From Verrucomicrobiota bacterium (GTDB lineage Bacteria > Verrucomicrobiota > Verrucomicrobiia > Opitutales > Opitutaceae), in assembly GCA_018239675.1 (NCBI GenBank), contig JAFEGX010000114.1, positions 1 to 41,262 on the forward strand: a stretch of DNA of 41,262 bases, read 5' to 3'. Shown piece by piece: positions 18,282 through 25,913 of the stretch (positions are counted from its first letter, which is position 1; each line of letters starts with the position of its first letter). A program made the position numbers and the translations under genes. The notes beneath the pieces were generated by a model. It was not told the origin of the DNA. It made no database searches and saw only the letters and a list, made by a program, of their open reading frames with translations.

Positions 18282-20426
18282 ATGGCCCATACCCACGTTG
18301 GCAAGGACGGCGCGACCCTCGCTGATTTCCTTCACCTGCTGAAGCAGCGCCAGGCGCTGATCTTCCTCGTGCTGGGCCTGGTGATCATCACCACGGTGAT
18401 CGTCACGGCGCTGCTGCCCAAGTGGTACCTTGCCACGACAAAGGTGCGGGTCGAGAAGCCCGAGGGCGAGGTCCGGCTCTTCCAGAACCAGAGCAACAAC
18501 AGCTACGACCCGTACTTCCTGCAGGATCAGTTCAAGATCATGCAGTCGGAGAAGATCCTGTACCCGGTCATCCAGAATCTCGGGCTCAACACCAAGCTGG
18601 CCCCGACCCTGGGCGCGACCGGGGCGCTGCCGTCGGCGATCACCTATCGCTACCTCCTCGACAAGATGCTGCGGGTGGAGTCGCAGCGCAGCTCCTCGCT
18701 GATCGAGATCAATGTCTATGCGCAGGACCCGGAGCTCGGCGCCGCCATCGCCAACGAGATCGCCCGCGTTTACTCCGACGACCGGATCTATCTCGCCACC
18801 TCTGAGCAGCGCGAGGGTCTCGCCAAGCTCCGCGACGAGCTGACGGCGCAGGAGCGGGTCGTCTCGACGCAGCGCGACGTGGTCGAGAAGCTCCGCAAGG
18901 ACCTCAACATCTCCGGCGTCGACCTCAACGCCCGCTACTCCGACATGGAGATCGAGACCCTGCGCCAGATGCAGAATTCGCTGATCGCCCTGAGCGTCGA
19001 CGCCATCGGCCGCAAGACCCGCTGGGAGCGCTTCCGCAGCATCCCGTTCGAGGAGCGGCTGAGCCTCGTCAATTCCGAGCTGATCCAGGATCCCAACATC
19101 CAGAACCTCCTGCAGGCCTACCTCCTTGCGGACCAGAACGTCACGCGGCTTCGCGCGCGCCTGGGCGAGGCGCATCCCGACCTGATTTCCGCGATCCAGA
19201 ACCGGGCCAAGATCAAAGAGCAGCTGGATGCCCAGCTGCGCGGCTACGAGAGCGCGCTGGAGATCGCCTACAAGGAGGCGGAGTCGCGGGTCACGGAGCT
19301 CAAGCGGCAGCTCGGCCAGGCGAAGGTCGACCAGATCCTCTCGGCCCGCGACCGCATGCGGCCGTTCGAGGAGGCGGCGCAGAAGCTCGACGACGAGACC
19401 CGGCTGCTGACCACGCTGAAGCTCACGCTGCGCCAGCGGGAAATCGACTTCCAGGTGCCGAAGCGCACCATCGAGATCCTCAACACCGCCGAGCCGGCCC
19501 GCCTCCCGAGCCGCCCGAGCTGGACGCTGAACCTGGTGTTTGCCGTGCTGTTCGGCGCGCTGCTGGGCATCGGCGTGGCGGTGCTCCTGGAGTACTTTGA
19601 CACGAGTTTCCGCAGCGTGGCGGACGTGGAGACGCGGCTGAAGCTGCCGGTGCTGGGCGTGATCCCGTTCCAGGCCGACCCCATGGACGACAGCGGCGAC
19701 CCGGCGGAGAGCGAGCCATACCGCGTGCTGCAGACGAACCTGAACCTCGCGCTGAAGCCCGGCACGCCCACCAGCCTCGTGCTGTTCTCGGCGGGACCGG
19801 GCGAGGGCAAGTCGACGACCCTGCACCATCTCGTGCGCCTGATGGCGGCGGCGGGGGAGCGGGTCATCCTGATCGACTCCGACGTCCGGCGCCCGACCCA
19901 GCACACGCTCGCGCAGCGGCCGCGCGTGCCGGGGCTCTCGGAATACCTGCTGAACCAGCGGGACCTGGCCGCGGTGGTCCAGACCGCCGTGGCGCCCAAT
20001 CTCGATTTCATCCCCGCCGGCGAGGTCGCGGGTTTCACGCTCGGCCTGCTGCACCTGAACAAGCTGAAGCTCCTGATCGGCGAGCTGCGGGGGCGCTACG
20101 ACAAGATCGTGTTCGATTCGCCCCCGATTATCGGCGTCAGCGACGCCAGCGTGCTGGCCAGCGCGGTCGACGGTGCGGTGTTGCTGATCCAGCATCGGCG
20201 CAACCCGCAGAGCATGGTGGTCCGCGCGCAGCAGATCGTCGAGGGCCTCAAGACCCCGCTGCTCGGCGTGGTGCTGAACCAGGTTCCGGTGAATTCCGGC
20301 GACGATTACGGCTACTACACCAGCAACTACTCGTATTACCACGACTCGCACGGCCGCCGGAAAAAGAAGCGATCGTCCAAGCCGGCATCCGGCGACCAGG
20401 GTGGAGACCGGCTCGAGCTGAAATAG
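18282..20426 (+). CDS. Wzz/Wzc-type polysaccharide co-polymerase with bacterial tyrosine kinase
   Basis: A 714-residue inner-membrane protein. A Wzz domain begins at the first transmembrane helix (about residues 26-46, LIFLVLGLVIITTVIVTALL), followed by a long periplasmic coiled-coil part and a second helix near residue 410 (NLVFAVLFGALLGIGVAVLLEY). The cytoplasmic BY-kinase has Walker A GPGEGKST (residues 505-512), A' VILIDSDVRRP and Walker B KIVFDSPPI. The tail has six tyrosines in DYGYYTSNYSYY, the expected autophosphorylation cluster, followed by a basic stretch. Such proteins set chain length and export of capsule or exopolysaccharide. With the upstream barrel and GT-C-like protein it forms a polysaccharide export set. 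No Wza or Wzy homolog was recognised here. Confidence 0.9.
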   Translation: MAHTHVGKDGATLADFLHLLKQRQALIFLVLGLVIITTVIVTALLPKWYLATTKVRVEKPEGEVRLFQNQSNNSYDPYFLQDQFKIMQSEKILYPVIQNLGLNTKLAPTLGATGALPSAITYRYLLDKMLRVESQRSSSLIEINVYAQDPELGAAIANEIARVYSDDRIYLATSEQREGLAKLRDELTAQERVVSTQRDVVEKLRKDLNISGVDLNARYSDMEIETLRQMQNSLIALSVDAIGRKTRWERFRSIPFEERLSLVNSELIQDPNIQNLLQAYLLADQNVTRLRARLGEAHPDLISAIQNRAKIKEQLDAQLRGYESALEIAYKEAESRVTELKRQLGQAKVDQILSARDRMRPFEEAAQKLDDETRLLTTLKLTLRQREIDFQVPKRTIEILNTAEPARLPSRPSWTLNLVFAVLFGALLGIGVAVLLEYFDTSFRSVADVETRLKLPVLGVIPFQADPMDDSGDPAESEPYRVLQTNLNLALKPGTPTSLVLFSAGPGEGKSTTLHHLVRLMAAAGERVILIDSDVRRPTQHTLAQRPRVPGLSEYLLNQRDLAAVVQTAVAPNLDFIPAGEVAGFTLGLLHLNKLKLLIGELRGRYDKIVFDSPPIIGVSDASVLASAVDGAVLLIQHRRNPQSMVVRAQQIVEGLKTPLLGVVLNQVPVNSGDDYGYYTSNYSYYHDSHGRRKKKRSSKPASGDQGGDRLELK

Positions 20427-20440
20427 TGGCTCTGGGAAAT

Positions 20441-20579
20441 GGCCAAGTGCCAAAGCGCCAAATGCCAAGCTGCGGTTTACAGAGGGAAAAGGGCATTTGG
20501 CCCGGTGCCGTCGGGCCTTCCGCGCCGTTCGGTCCCTCGCCCGTTGTTTGGCGTTTGGCGGTTTGAAGTTTGGCGTTTT
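20441..20579. repeat. inverted word repeat, GCCAAA/TTTGGC type
   Basis: The arm 20441-20470 (words GGCCAAGTG, CCAAAGCG, CCAAATG, CCAAGC) and the arm 20546-20575 (TTTGGCG, TTTGGCGG, TTTGAAG, TTTGGCG) pair at 22 of 30 positions without gaps. The central 75 bases contain a smaller GGCCCG/CGGGCC stem. The right arm is a dispersed repeat: 34 bases from 20547 match 35156-35189 at 30 positions. It lies between wzc and the tRNA-Gly promoter. Confidence 0.8.
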
Positions 20580-20610
20580 CAGGCCCGCTCCAGCGGCTCA
20601 AAAATAGCAG

Positions 20611-20638
20611 TTGACGGCCCCGGCGCGCACCCTAGTTC
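20611..20638 (+). promoter_or_regulatory. promoter of tRNA-Gly
   Basis: TTGACG at 20611-20616 and TAGTTC at 20633-20638 with a 16-base spacer resemble a sigma-70 promoter, placed 15 bases before the tRNA. The first five bases of the -35 box are consensus. Confidence 0.6.
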
Positions 20639-20653
20639 TCACACCCTGCTTTT

Positions 20654-20729
<76 letters not shown>

Positions 20730-20733
20730 TTTC

Positions 20734-20767
20734 ACGAACCCCCTCCGCGAGAGGGGGTTTCGTTTTT
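20734..20767 (+). terminator. rho-independent terminator of tRNA-Gly
   Basis: A stem AACCCCCTC (20737-20745) pairs with GAGGGGGTT (20751-20759) around a 5-base loop. TTTCG leads into a run of five T at 20763-20767. It directly follows the tRNA CCA end. This is the clearest intrinsic terminator in the window. Confidence 0.9.
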
Positions 20768-20811
20768 AGGGGCCGCCGGATCGCGGGCCGCGCCACCGGC
20801 CAAGTCGGGTT

Positions 20812-20840
20812 TTGCGTTGGGGCCGGGCCGGCGGTATACT
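20812..20840 (+). promoter_or_regulatory. promoter of the universal stress gene, apparently leaderless
   Basis: TTGCGT at 20812-20817, a spacer of exactly 17 bases, and TATACT (5 of 6 consensus) at 20835-20840. The ATG of the stress gene is at 20847, where the transcript would be expected to begin. No Shine-Dalgarno sequence fits between the -10 box and the start. Confidence 0.7.
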
Positions 20841-20846
20841 GCGTGC

Positions 20847-21356
20847 ATGAACACGATCCTTGTCCCCGTTGATTTCTCGACCGTCACGAAGGCCGTCGTG
20901 GCCCAGGCCGCCCGGATGGCACATGCGGAGCAGTCGCGGATCGTGCTGCTGCACGTGACCCAGCCGCCGGCGGTCTCGAGCGAATACGCGCCCTACCTGG
21001 AGAGTGTCGGGGAGATCGTGGTACTGAGCCAGAAGTCCGCGCACCAGCACCTGCGGCGCCTGGCCGCGGAGCTCCGCTACGACGAGATCCCGACCGAGTT
21101 CCTCAACCCGGTGGGCGTGCCGGCCCCGACGATCCTGGCCAAGGCCCGGGCGCTGCACGCGTCCTACATCGTGCTGGGCTCGCACGGCCACACCGCCTTC
21201 TACGAATTGCTGGTCGGAAGCACGGCACACAGTGTCCTCCACCGGGCCACGTGCCCGGTTGTCGTGGTCCCCACGCCGCACAAGCACCGTCACCGCCATG
21301 CGCCCGCGACCAGCCCGACGGCCGAGACCGGGTTGCGGCACCTCGCGCTGTTTTGA
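20847..21356 (+). CDS. Universal stress protein, UspA family
   Basis: A 169-residue single-domain UspA protein. It opens with the family strand MNTILVPVDFS and has the ATP-binding signature G-x2-G-x9-G-S/T in GSHGHTAFYELLVGSTAHSVL, followed by CPVVVVP. This predicts an ATP-binding cytoplasmic dimer. The tail after residue 145 is rich in His, Ala and Pro (HKHRHRHAPAT) and extends beyond the usual fold. The ATG lies 7 bases after a good -10 box, so the mRNA is probably leaderless. It is monocistronic by spacing. Confidence 0.93.
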   Translation: MNTILVPVDFSTVTKAVVAQAARMAHAEQSRIVLLHVTQPPAVSSEYAPYLESVGEIVVLSQKSAHQHLRRLAAELRYDEIPTEFLNPVGVPAPTILAKARALHASYIVLGSHGHTAFYELLVGSTAHSVLHRATCPVVVVPTPHKHRHRHAPATSPTAETGLRHLALF

Positions 21357-21497
21357 GGCGCGGCGGGTCCCTTGGCTCACGCTGGCGGACGGGCCGGCTG
21401 CGAGGTTGCCGTCTCTCCGGCGAGATGTCGTAACTGATTCAGGCGGGCAACGCGTCATGGTTGTGGCCCGGCCACCCCCGGTTAGGCTCACCACCCA

Positions 21498-22283
21498 ATG
21501 GGAACCTTCCACAACCCCCGGTGCCTTCGGCGCGCCGTCCTGGCCTTCCTCGTGCTGGGCACCGGCGCGGTTCCCGTCGCGCAGTCGCTCACGAATTCGC
21601 CCGGCCAGGAGCCGCTGATGGAGATCGACGTGCGCTCGTCGGTCGACAAGCCCTTCGGCGGGTTCAAGCACAAGCCGCCACCGGAGCACGGCAAGCTCTA
21701 CGCGCTCGTCGACATCCGCGAGGCGGAGAGCGCGCTCAAGCTTGTGCGGCCCGTCGACGAGCGCGGCGTGGTGGTGGCGCTGCACCGCGAGCTCCTGAAA
21801 CGCGGATTCCGGATGATCGGGCCCGACCAGAAACCGGAGATCGTGCTCACCGTGAACTACGGCCGCGGCGCGTTGCGCAATCCCTACCTGGCCGACGCCA
21901 CGGTGAACGATATCATGAGCGACCTGCCGATCGCCACGATTCTGGGCGCCTGGCCGACCCAGCTGATCAAGGAGCGCGAGCCGGGCTTCGAGGACAAGCT
22001 CCAGAAGGCCAATTTCGAGAAGCTCTTCATCCGCGTCACCGCCTGGAAGTATCCCGAGAAACAGCGGGAGAAGCCGAAGGAACTCTGGAAGACCACCATC
22101 ATCGTCGACGACCCCGACAACCGGGACCTGAACCTCGTCTACCAGCAGATGATCGAGGCCGGCGCGCCGTTTTTTGACCGCGAGATCGACAAGGAGCAGG
22201 TCGAGATCACGAAGAAGGTTCCCGAGGGCCGCGTCGAGGTGGGTACCCCGAAGGTGGTGGAACCCAAGCCCCGCGCCCCGTAG
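21498..22283 (+). CDS. Exported protein of unknown function
   Basis: A 261-residue protein. A basic start (RCLRR) and hydrophobic stretch (AVLAFLVLGTGAVPVAQS) form a likely signal peptide without a lipobox Cys. The mature part has DVRSSVDKPFGGFKHKPPPEHGK, a region of the form 'LLKRGFRMIGPDQKPEIVLTVNYGRG' and many charged residues near the end (EVGTPKVVEPKPRAP). The 'high-numbered residue, outdated conserved domain' class DUF4136 has a similar order (short motif, then a statement that the protein is a computed value in a beta/alpha fold), but I cannot assign it. A weak TTGTGG-N16-TAGGCT promoter ends 9 bases before the ATG. Its stop codon is in the loop of a GC-rich hairpin. Confidence 0.65.
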   Translation: MGTFHNPRCLRRAVLAFLVLGTGAVPVAQSLTNSPGQEPLMEIDVRSSVDKPFGGFKHKPPPEHGKLYALVDIREAESALKLVRPVDERGVVVALHRELLKRGFRMIGPDQKPEIVLTVNYGRGALRNPYLADATVNDIMSDLPIATILGAWPTQLIKEREPGFEDKLQKANFEKLFIRVTAWKYPEKQREKPKELWKTTIIVDDPDNRDLNLVYQQMIEAGAPFFDREIDKEQVEITKKVPEGRVEVGTPKVVEPKPRAP

Positions 22284-22292
22284 GCGCGGGGC
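22268..22292 (+). terminator. 10-bp GC hairpin with the stop codon in its loop
   Basis: GCCCCGCGCC (22268-22277) is the exact complement of GGCGCGGGGC (22283-22292). The 5-base loop contains the first two bases of the TAG stop codon at 22281-22283. No T tract follows; instead a CAGGTCGCAGG-word arm begins at once. It may terminate or protect the mRNA 3' end, but the arrangement repeats that at the end of the GH2 gene. Confidence 0.55.
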
Positions 22293-22460
22293 AGGTCGCA
22301 GGTCGCAGGAGGCAAGTGACAGGAAGGGTCCTGTCAGCCCATGGGTGACATCAATCATGAGTCGCCAAATAGGCTGACTTGACAGGCGAAGCTCAGGCTG
22401 AACGCGGCCAGCGCGGCTCGAATCCTGTTACTTGGTACCTGAATCTTGTTACCTGCCTCC
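22291..22460. repeat. inverted word repeat at a convergent gene junction, CAGGT type
   Basis: Left arm 22291-22326 (GCAGGTC, GCAGGTC, GCAGGAGGCAAGTGACAGG) and right arm 22421-22460 (TCCTGTTACTTGGTACCTG, AATCTTGTTACCTGCC). The block 22306-22326 pairs with 22421-22441 at 15 of 21 positions. It fills the space between the stop of the exported protein (plus strand) and the stop of ccoI (minus strand). The right arm shares CTTGGTACCTGA and CTGAATC words with the element at 33731-33773. Confidence 0.75.
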
Positions 22461-22462
22461 GG

Positions 22463-24862
22463 TCAACGGAACGCTGGCCGGAGGCCGCCCGTGACCAGCG
22501 CGAGGGTGATCAGGGAGTTGAGCGGCATCAGGATCGCGGCGACCAGCGGGTTCATGTGGCCGGCGACCGCCAGGCCGACCGCGAGGACGTTGTAGATCAC
22601 CGAGAAGACCAGGATCGTGCGCTGGGCGCGGCGCCGGATGGCATTCACCACGAAAAGCGCGCGCAGGCCGCCGATGCCGCGGCCGAGGTAATAGAAGTCG
22701 GCTTTCTGCCCGAGATGCCCGCGGTGAATGACCGGCGTGCCGCGGCACCGGGCCTGGTCAAACGCGAGGCTGTCGTTGGCCCCATCGCCCAGCATCAGGG
22801 TTTCGTCGGCGCCATTCGCCGCCAGCCACTCGGCCTTTTGCCGCGGCGTGCGCTCGCCGAAGGCGCGGTCGGCCAGCAAGCCCAGCTCGTTCGCCAGCTG
22901 GTTCACCTTGGCCTGGTGGTCGCCGCTCAGGATGTAGGTCGCGAAGCCCAGGCCGGCCAGCGCCCGCAGCTCCTCGCGGGCGTCCGGCCGCGCGGCGTCG
23001 GTGAAGTGGAAGGTCGCGAGCAGGGTGCCGTCGCAGGTGAACTGGGTGCCGGTCCGGTCCGGGTCGTCCGGCCCGGCGACCTCGGCGTCGCAGGCCGGCG
23101 CGGCCCAGCCCGGACGGCCCAACCGCCAGGTCCGGCCGCTCGCGACGAGGGTCACGCCCTGGCCGATGGCTTCCGTGACCTCGCCCGCCAGCGGCTCGTC
23201 CGGCCCGGCGGCGAGGAGATTCTCGAGCAGGCATTGGCTGACGGGATGGGGATTGTCGCGAACCAGCGCGAGCAGCGCCTGCCGGGCCCCGGGGGCAAGC
23301 TGGTGCAGCGCCGCCGGCTCGCGCAGGATGGGATTCTCCAGCGTGAGCGTGCCGGTCTTGTCGAACACGAGCCGCCGGACCCCGTGCAGGCGCGTCCAGA
23401 CCTCGCCGCTCCGCACAAACACGCCGCGGCGGCGCAGCGCGACCGTCGCCATTTCGTCGGCCAGCGGAAACGCGAGCCCGATGGCGCAGGGGCAGGAGAC
23501 GACCAGGATGGCCGTGACCACCGAGCCGGTGCGCAGGGCGTCGTGGGTGCCAAGCCACCAGCCGAGGCCCGCAAGGGCGGCGATGGCGAGAATGCCGACG
23601 AGATAGCCGCGCACGATCCGCTCCAGGAACACGGAGCGCGGGCCGGCCCGTTCCGCGGGCGCGAGCAGCTGGGCGAGCAGCGACTCGTTCCATCCCTGCA
23701 GCGCGGTGAGCCGGACCTCGTTTCGCCCGAGATTCACCGCCCCGGCGGGCACGCGCTGCCCGGCGCGGAACGACCGCGGGGTCGACTCGCCGTTGATCGA
23801 CGCGAGCGAGAAGGCGGCCTCGTCGGACTCGAGGCGCGCCTCGACCGGCACGGCGTGGCCGGCGGCCGAGTGGAAGACCTGCCCGGCGACGAGCCGCTCC
23901 GGGGGGATCGTGCCGCCGGTGGCGAGCCGCACCTGCGGCGGCTTGGGCTGCTGGCCGAGGAGCCGGCGCTGGTTCCGCTCGACCGCGGCCACCTGCGCCC
24001 AGCGGCCGACGAGCATCAGCAGGATGAACGTGCAGACGAAATCAAAGTAGATGTAATCGGTCTGGTCGGTGAACCAGCCGTACAGGGAGCCGAGGTAGGC
24101 GCCGGCGATGCCCAGCGCGATGGGCAGGTCGATGTGGAGCAGGCCGGCGCGGATGGACTGCACGGCCCGGCCGAGGAAATACGTGCCGCCGACCAGCACG
24201 CTCAGCGTCCCGAATACCAGCGCGAGCGTCTCGAACAGGTTCGCGTAGGCGAACGTCCGCTCCATGCCGAAGAACCGCGGGAGCGTGAAGAGCATCGCGT
24301 TCATGGCGAAGGCCGCGCACAGGCCGATGCGGCGCACCAGCCCGCGGGTCTCCGGCACCTCCGGGCGTTCGCCGGCGGGCCCGGCGACGTAGCCGAACGC
24401 CTGGAGCTTCCGCGCAAAGTCCGCCGCGGAGAACGCGGCGGGGATCCAGCGCAACCGCATCTGGCCCAGCTGGGCGCTGGCCTCGATGTCGCGGGCGCCC
24501 GGCTGCTGCTGAAAGACCCGTTCGATCAGCCAGATGCAGCCGGCGCAGGAGATGCCCTGGACGTCGAGGGTGAGCGAGGGTGGCCGTCCGTCCGCGGCCG
24601 CCTCGGCCTCGCGCTGGGCGGTCTCGAGCCAGGTGAGGTCGCGCGACTGGAACACGGCCGCGTCGGCCGGGACGGTGATGGGATCCTTGATCTCGTAGTA
24701 GCTCCCGAGGCCCTGCTCCTGGATCAGGCGGAAGACGTACGCGCAGCCGGCGCAGCAGAAGCCGTCCGCGGTCTGCGCGCCCGGCCGCAGCGGCGTGCCG
24801 CAATGCCGGCACGCGGGCCGGCCCCGGGTGGCGGCGGGAGACTGGACGGCGGCCCCGGCCAT
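22463..24862 (-). CDS. ccoI: CcoI/FixI copper-transporting P1B-type ATPase
   Basis: A 799-residue copper pump required for assembly of the CuB centre of cbb3 oxidase. The N-terminus has a Cys-rich metal-binding module (CRHCG at 18-21, FCCAGC at 36-40) typical of FixI/CcoI. A heavy-metal-associated domain follows with GISCAGC (Cys106, Cys109). The membrane CPC copper site is in SCPCAIGLAFPL, and the phosphorylated Asp is in FDKTGTLT. The hinge motif MLGDGANDSLAF is present. It is the last gene of the minus-strand cco operon, immediately after the DsbD_2-like membrane protein. Direction of transport is inferred from family knowledge. Confidence 0.95.
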   Translation of the reverse strand: MAGAAVQSPAATRGRPACRHCGTPLRPGAQTADGFCCAGCAYVFRLIQEQGLGSYYEIKDPITVPADAAVFQSRDLTWLETAQREAEAAADGRPPSLTLDVQGISCAGCIWLIERVFQQQPGARDIEASAQLGQMRLRWIPAAFSAADFARKLQAFGYVAGPAGERPEVPETRGLVRRIGLCAAFAMNAMLFTLPRFFGMERTFAYANLFETLALVFGTLSVLVGGTYFLGRAVQSIRAGLLHIDLPIALGIAGAYLGSLYGWFTDQTDYIYFDFVCTFILLMLVGRWAQVAAVERNQRRLLGQQPKPPQVRLATGGTIPPERLVAGQVFHSAAGHAVPVEARLESDEAAFSLASINGESTPRSFRAGQRVPAGAVNLGRNEVRLTALQGWNESLLAQLLAPAERAGPRSVFLERIVRGYLVGILAIAALAGLGWWLGTHDALRTGSVVTAILVVSCPCAIGLAFPLADEMATVALRRRGVFVRSGEVWTRLHGVRRLVFDKTGTLTLENPILREPAALHQLAPGARQALLALVRDNPHPVSQCLLENLLAAGPDEPLAGEVTEAIGQGVTLVASGRTWRLGRPGWAAPACDAEVAGPDDPDRTGTQFTCDGTLLATFHFTDAARPDAREELRALAGLGFATYILSGDHQAKVNQLANELGLLADRAFGERTPRQKAEWLAANGADETLMLGDGANDSLAFDQARCRGTPVIHRGHLGQKADFYYLGRGIGGLRALFVVNAIRRRAQRTILVFSVIYNVLAVGLAVAGHMNPLVAAILMPLNSLITLALVTGGLRPAFR

Positions 24863-24863
24863 G

Positions 24864-25559
24864 TCAGTGGCAGACGAACGTCGACGGATCCGGCCCCGGA
24901 AATCCGAGCGTGGCGCGCAGGCGCCAGCTGATCAGGAGCGCGGTGGCCAGCGCGAGCACCAGCCGCGCCCGTGCCAGCCAGGCGGGGGAGAACCGGGCGG
25001 TGATCCACCGCACCTGCGACTGCGCGAGCCAGAGCAGCGGCACGGTCCCGAGACCGAACGCCAGCATGAACTCGACGCCCTTCGCCGCGGAACCCGAAAG
25101 CAGCGCGAGCGCGATGAGAAAGTACAGCGGACCACACGGCAGCAGCGGGGTGGCGAACCCGAGCGCGCCGGCGGCGGCCACGCGGGAGCGGCCGCGGAAC
25201 CACGCGCTGAGCCTCAGCGCGGCGCGGCCGAGGAAGGCGGGCTTGGGCAGGAACCGGTCCCAGCGCAGCGCCATGGCCACGAAGAACAGCACCAGGATCC
25301 ACGGGAACCACCGCAGGGCGGAGCCCGTGACCCAGGCCAGCGGGAGCTGGCCGAGACCGCCGGCCAGGGCCCCCAGGACGGCGTAGCTGGCGAGGCGGGT
25401 CACGTGATAAACCGTGCTCACCACCTGCGGGTCGTTGCCGTCGTCCCGCACCGGCATCAGCGCGCACGCGAGCGGGCCGCACATCCCCACGCAGTGCAGG
25501 CTGGTCACGAGGCCGGCGACGAACGCTGTGGCGGGGGAGTTGATGGCGGCGAGTTCCAT
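24864..25559 (-). CDS. Cytochrome c biogenesis/TauE-like membrane protein (DsbD_2 type) in the cco operon
   Basis: A 231-residue polytopic inner-membrane protein with about six helices. It contains HCVGMCGPLACAL near residue 21 and ATPLLPCGPLYFL near the middle, the paired Cys-Gly-Pro/Cys motifs of the DsbD_2 (UreH-like, often annotated sulfite exporter TauE/SafE) family. In many bacteria a gene of this family lies in the ccoGHIS cluster and is thought to help copper delivery or thiol-redox steps for cbb3 oxidase. It is one base from ccoI on the downstream side, so translation is likely coupled. The exact role is unproven. Confidence 0.85.
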   Translation of the reverse strand: MELAAINSPATAFVAGLVTSLHCVGMCGPLACALMPVRDDGNDPQVVSTVYHVTRLASYAVLGALAGGLGQLPLAWVTGSALRWFPWILVLFFVAMALRWDRFLPKPAFLGRAALRLSAWFRGRSRVAAAGALGFATPLLPCGPLYFLIALALLSGSAAKGVEFMLAFGLGTVPLLWLAQSQVRWITARFSPAWLARARLVLALATALLISWRLRATLGFPGPDPSTFVCH

Positions 25560-25560
25560 G

Positions 25561-25719
25561 TCACCGCGACGGGGCGGTCGTGAGCGGAACCTCGGCGACG
25601 GGGTGCCGCGAGGCGAGGATGAACCACGCGATCCAGACCGCGAGCTGGACGACGAACGCGGCCACGAAGACCAGCCAGAGGCGGCTCTTGCGCGGGGGTT
25701 GGGCGGCGGGCTCGGTCAT
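25561..25719 (-). CDS. Small single-helix membrane protein in the cco operon
   Basis: A 52-residue protein. Residues 1-15 are Pro/Lys/Arg-rich (MTEPAAQPPRKSRLW), residues 15-38 form one transmembrane helix (LVFVAAFVVQLAVWIAWFILA), then a short tail. It does not match FixH, CcoS or CcoQ well. It lies one base from the DsbD_2-like gene and 194 bases after ccoG. A longer in-frame start at 25803 exists but would add a Pro/Arg-rich extension without family support. It may fill the place of FixH/CcoH, which was not found. Confidence 0.6.
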   Translation of the reverse strand: MTEPAAQPPRKSRLWLVFVAAFVVQLAVWIAWFILASRHPVAEVPLTTAPSR

Positions 25720-25913
25720 GGGTGGGAAGGATATTGTGGGCCGCCGGCGCGGGGCCCGCAACCATGGGAATGGCGGGTCGGACGTGGCGGGTGGGCGATG
25801 CAATCGGATCGGCCGCAGGGAGCGCCATCGGCGCCGAGGCGGGTCGCGACCGGGATCGCCCGGTACGGCGGCGGTTGCGCCTGCTTGCGGCCACGCTCGG
25901 CCGGCGGATCGCG

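Noticed and set aside
25720-25913. A FixH/CcoH gene in the gap after ccoG
   Set aside because: No frame in the 194-base gap codes for a plausible membrane anchor; the open frames there are Arg/Pro-rich shadows.
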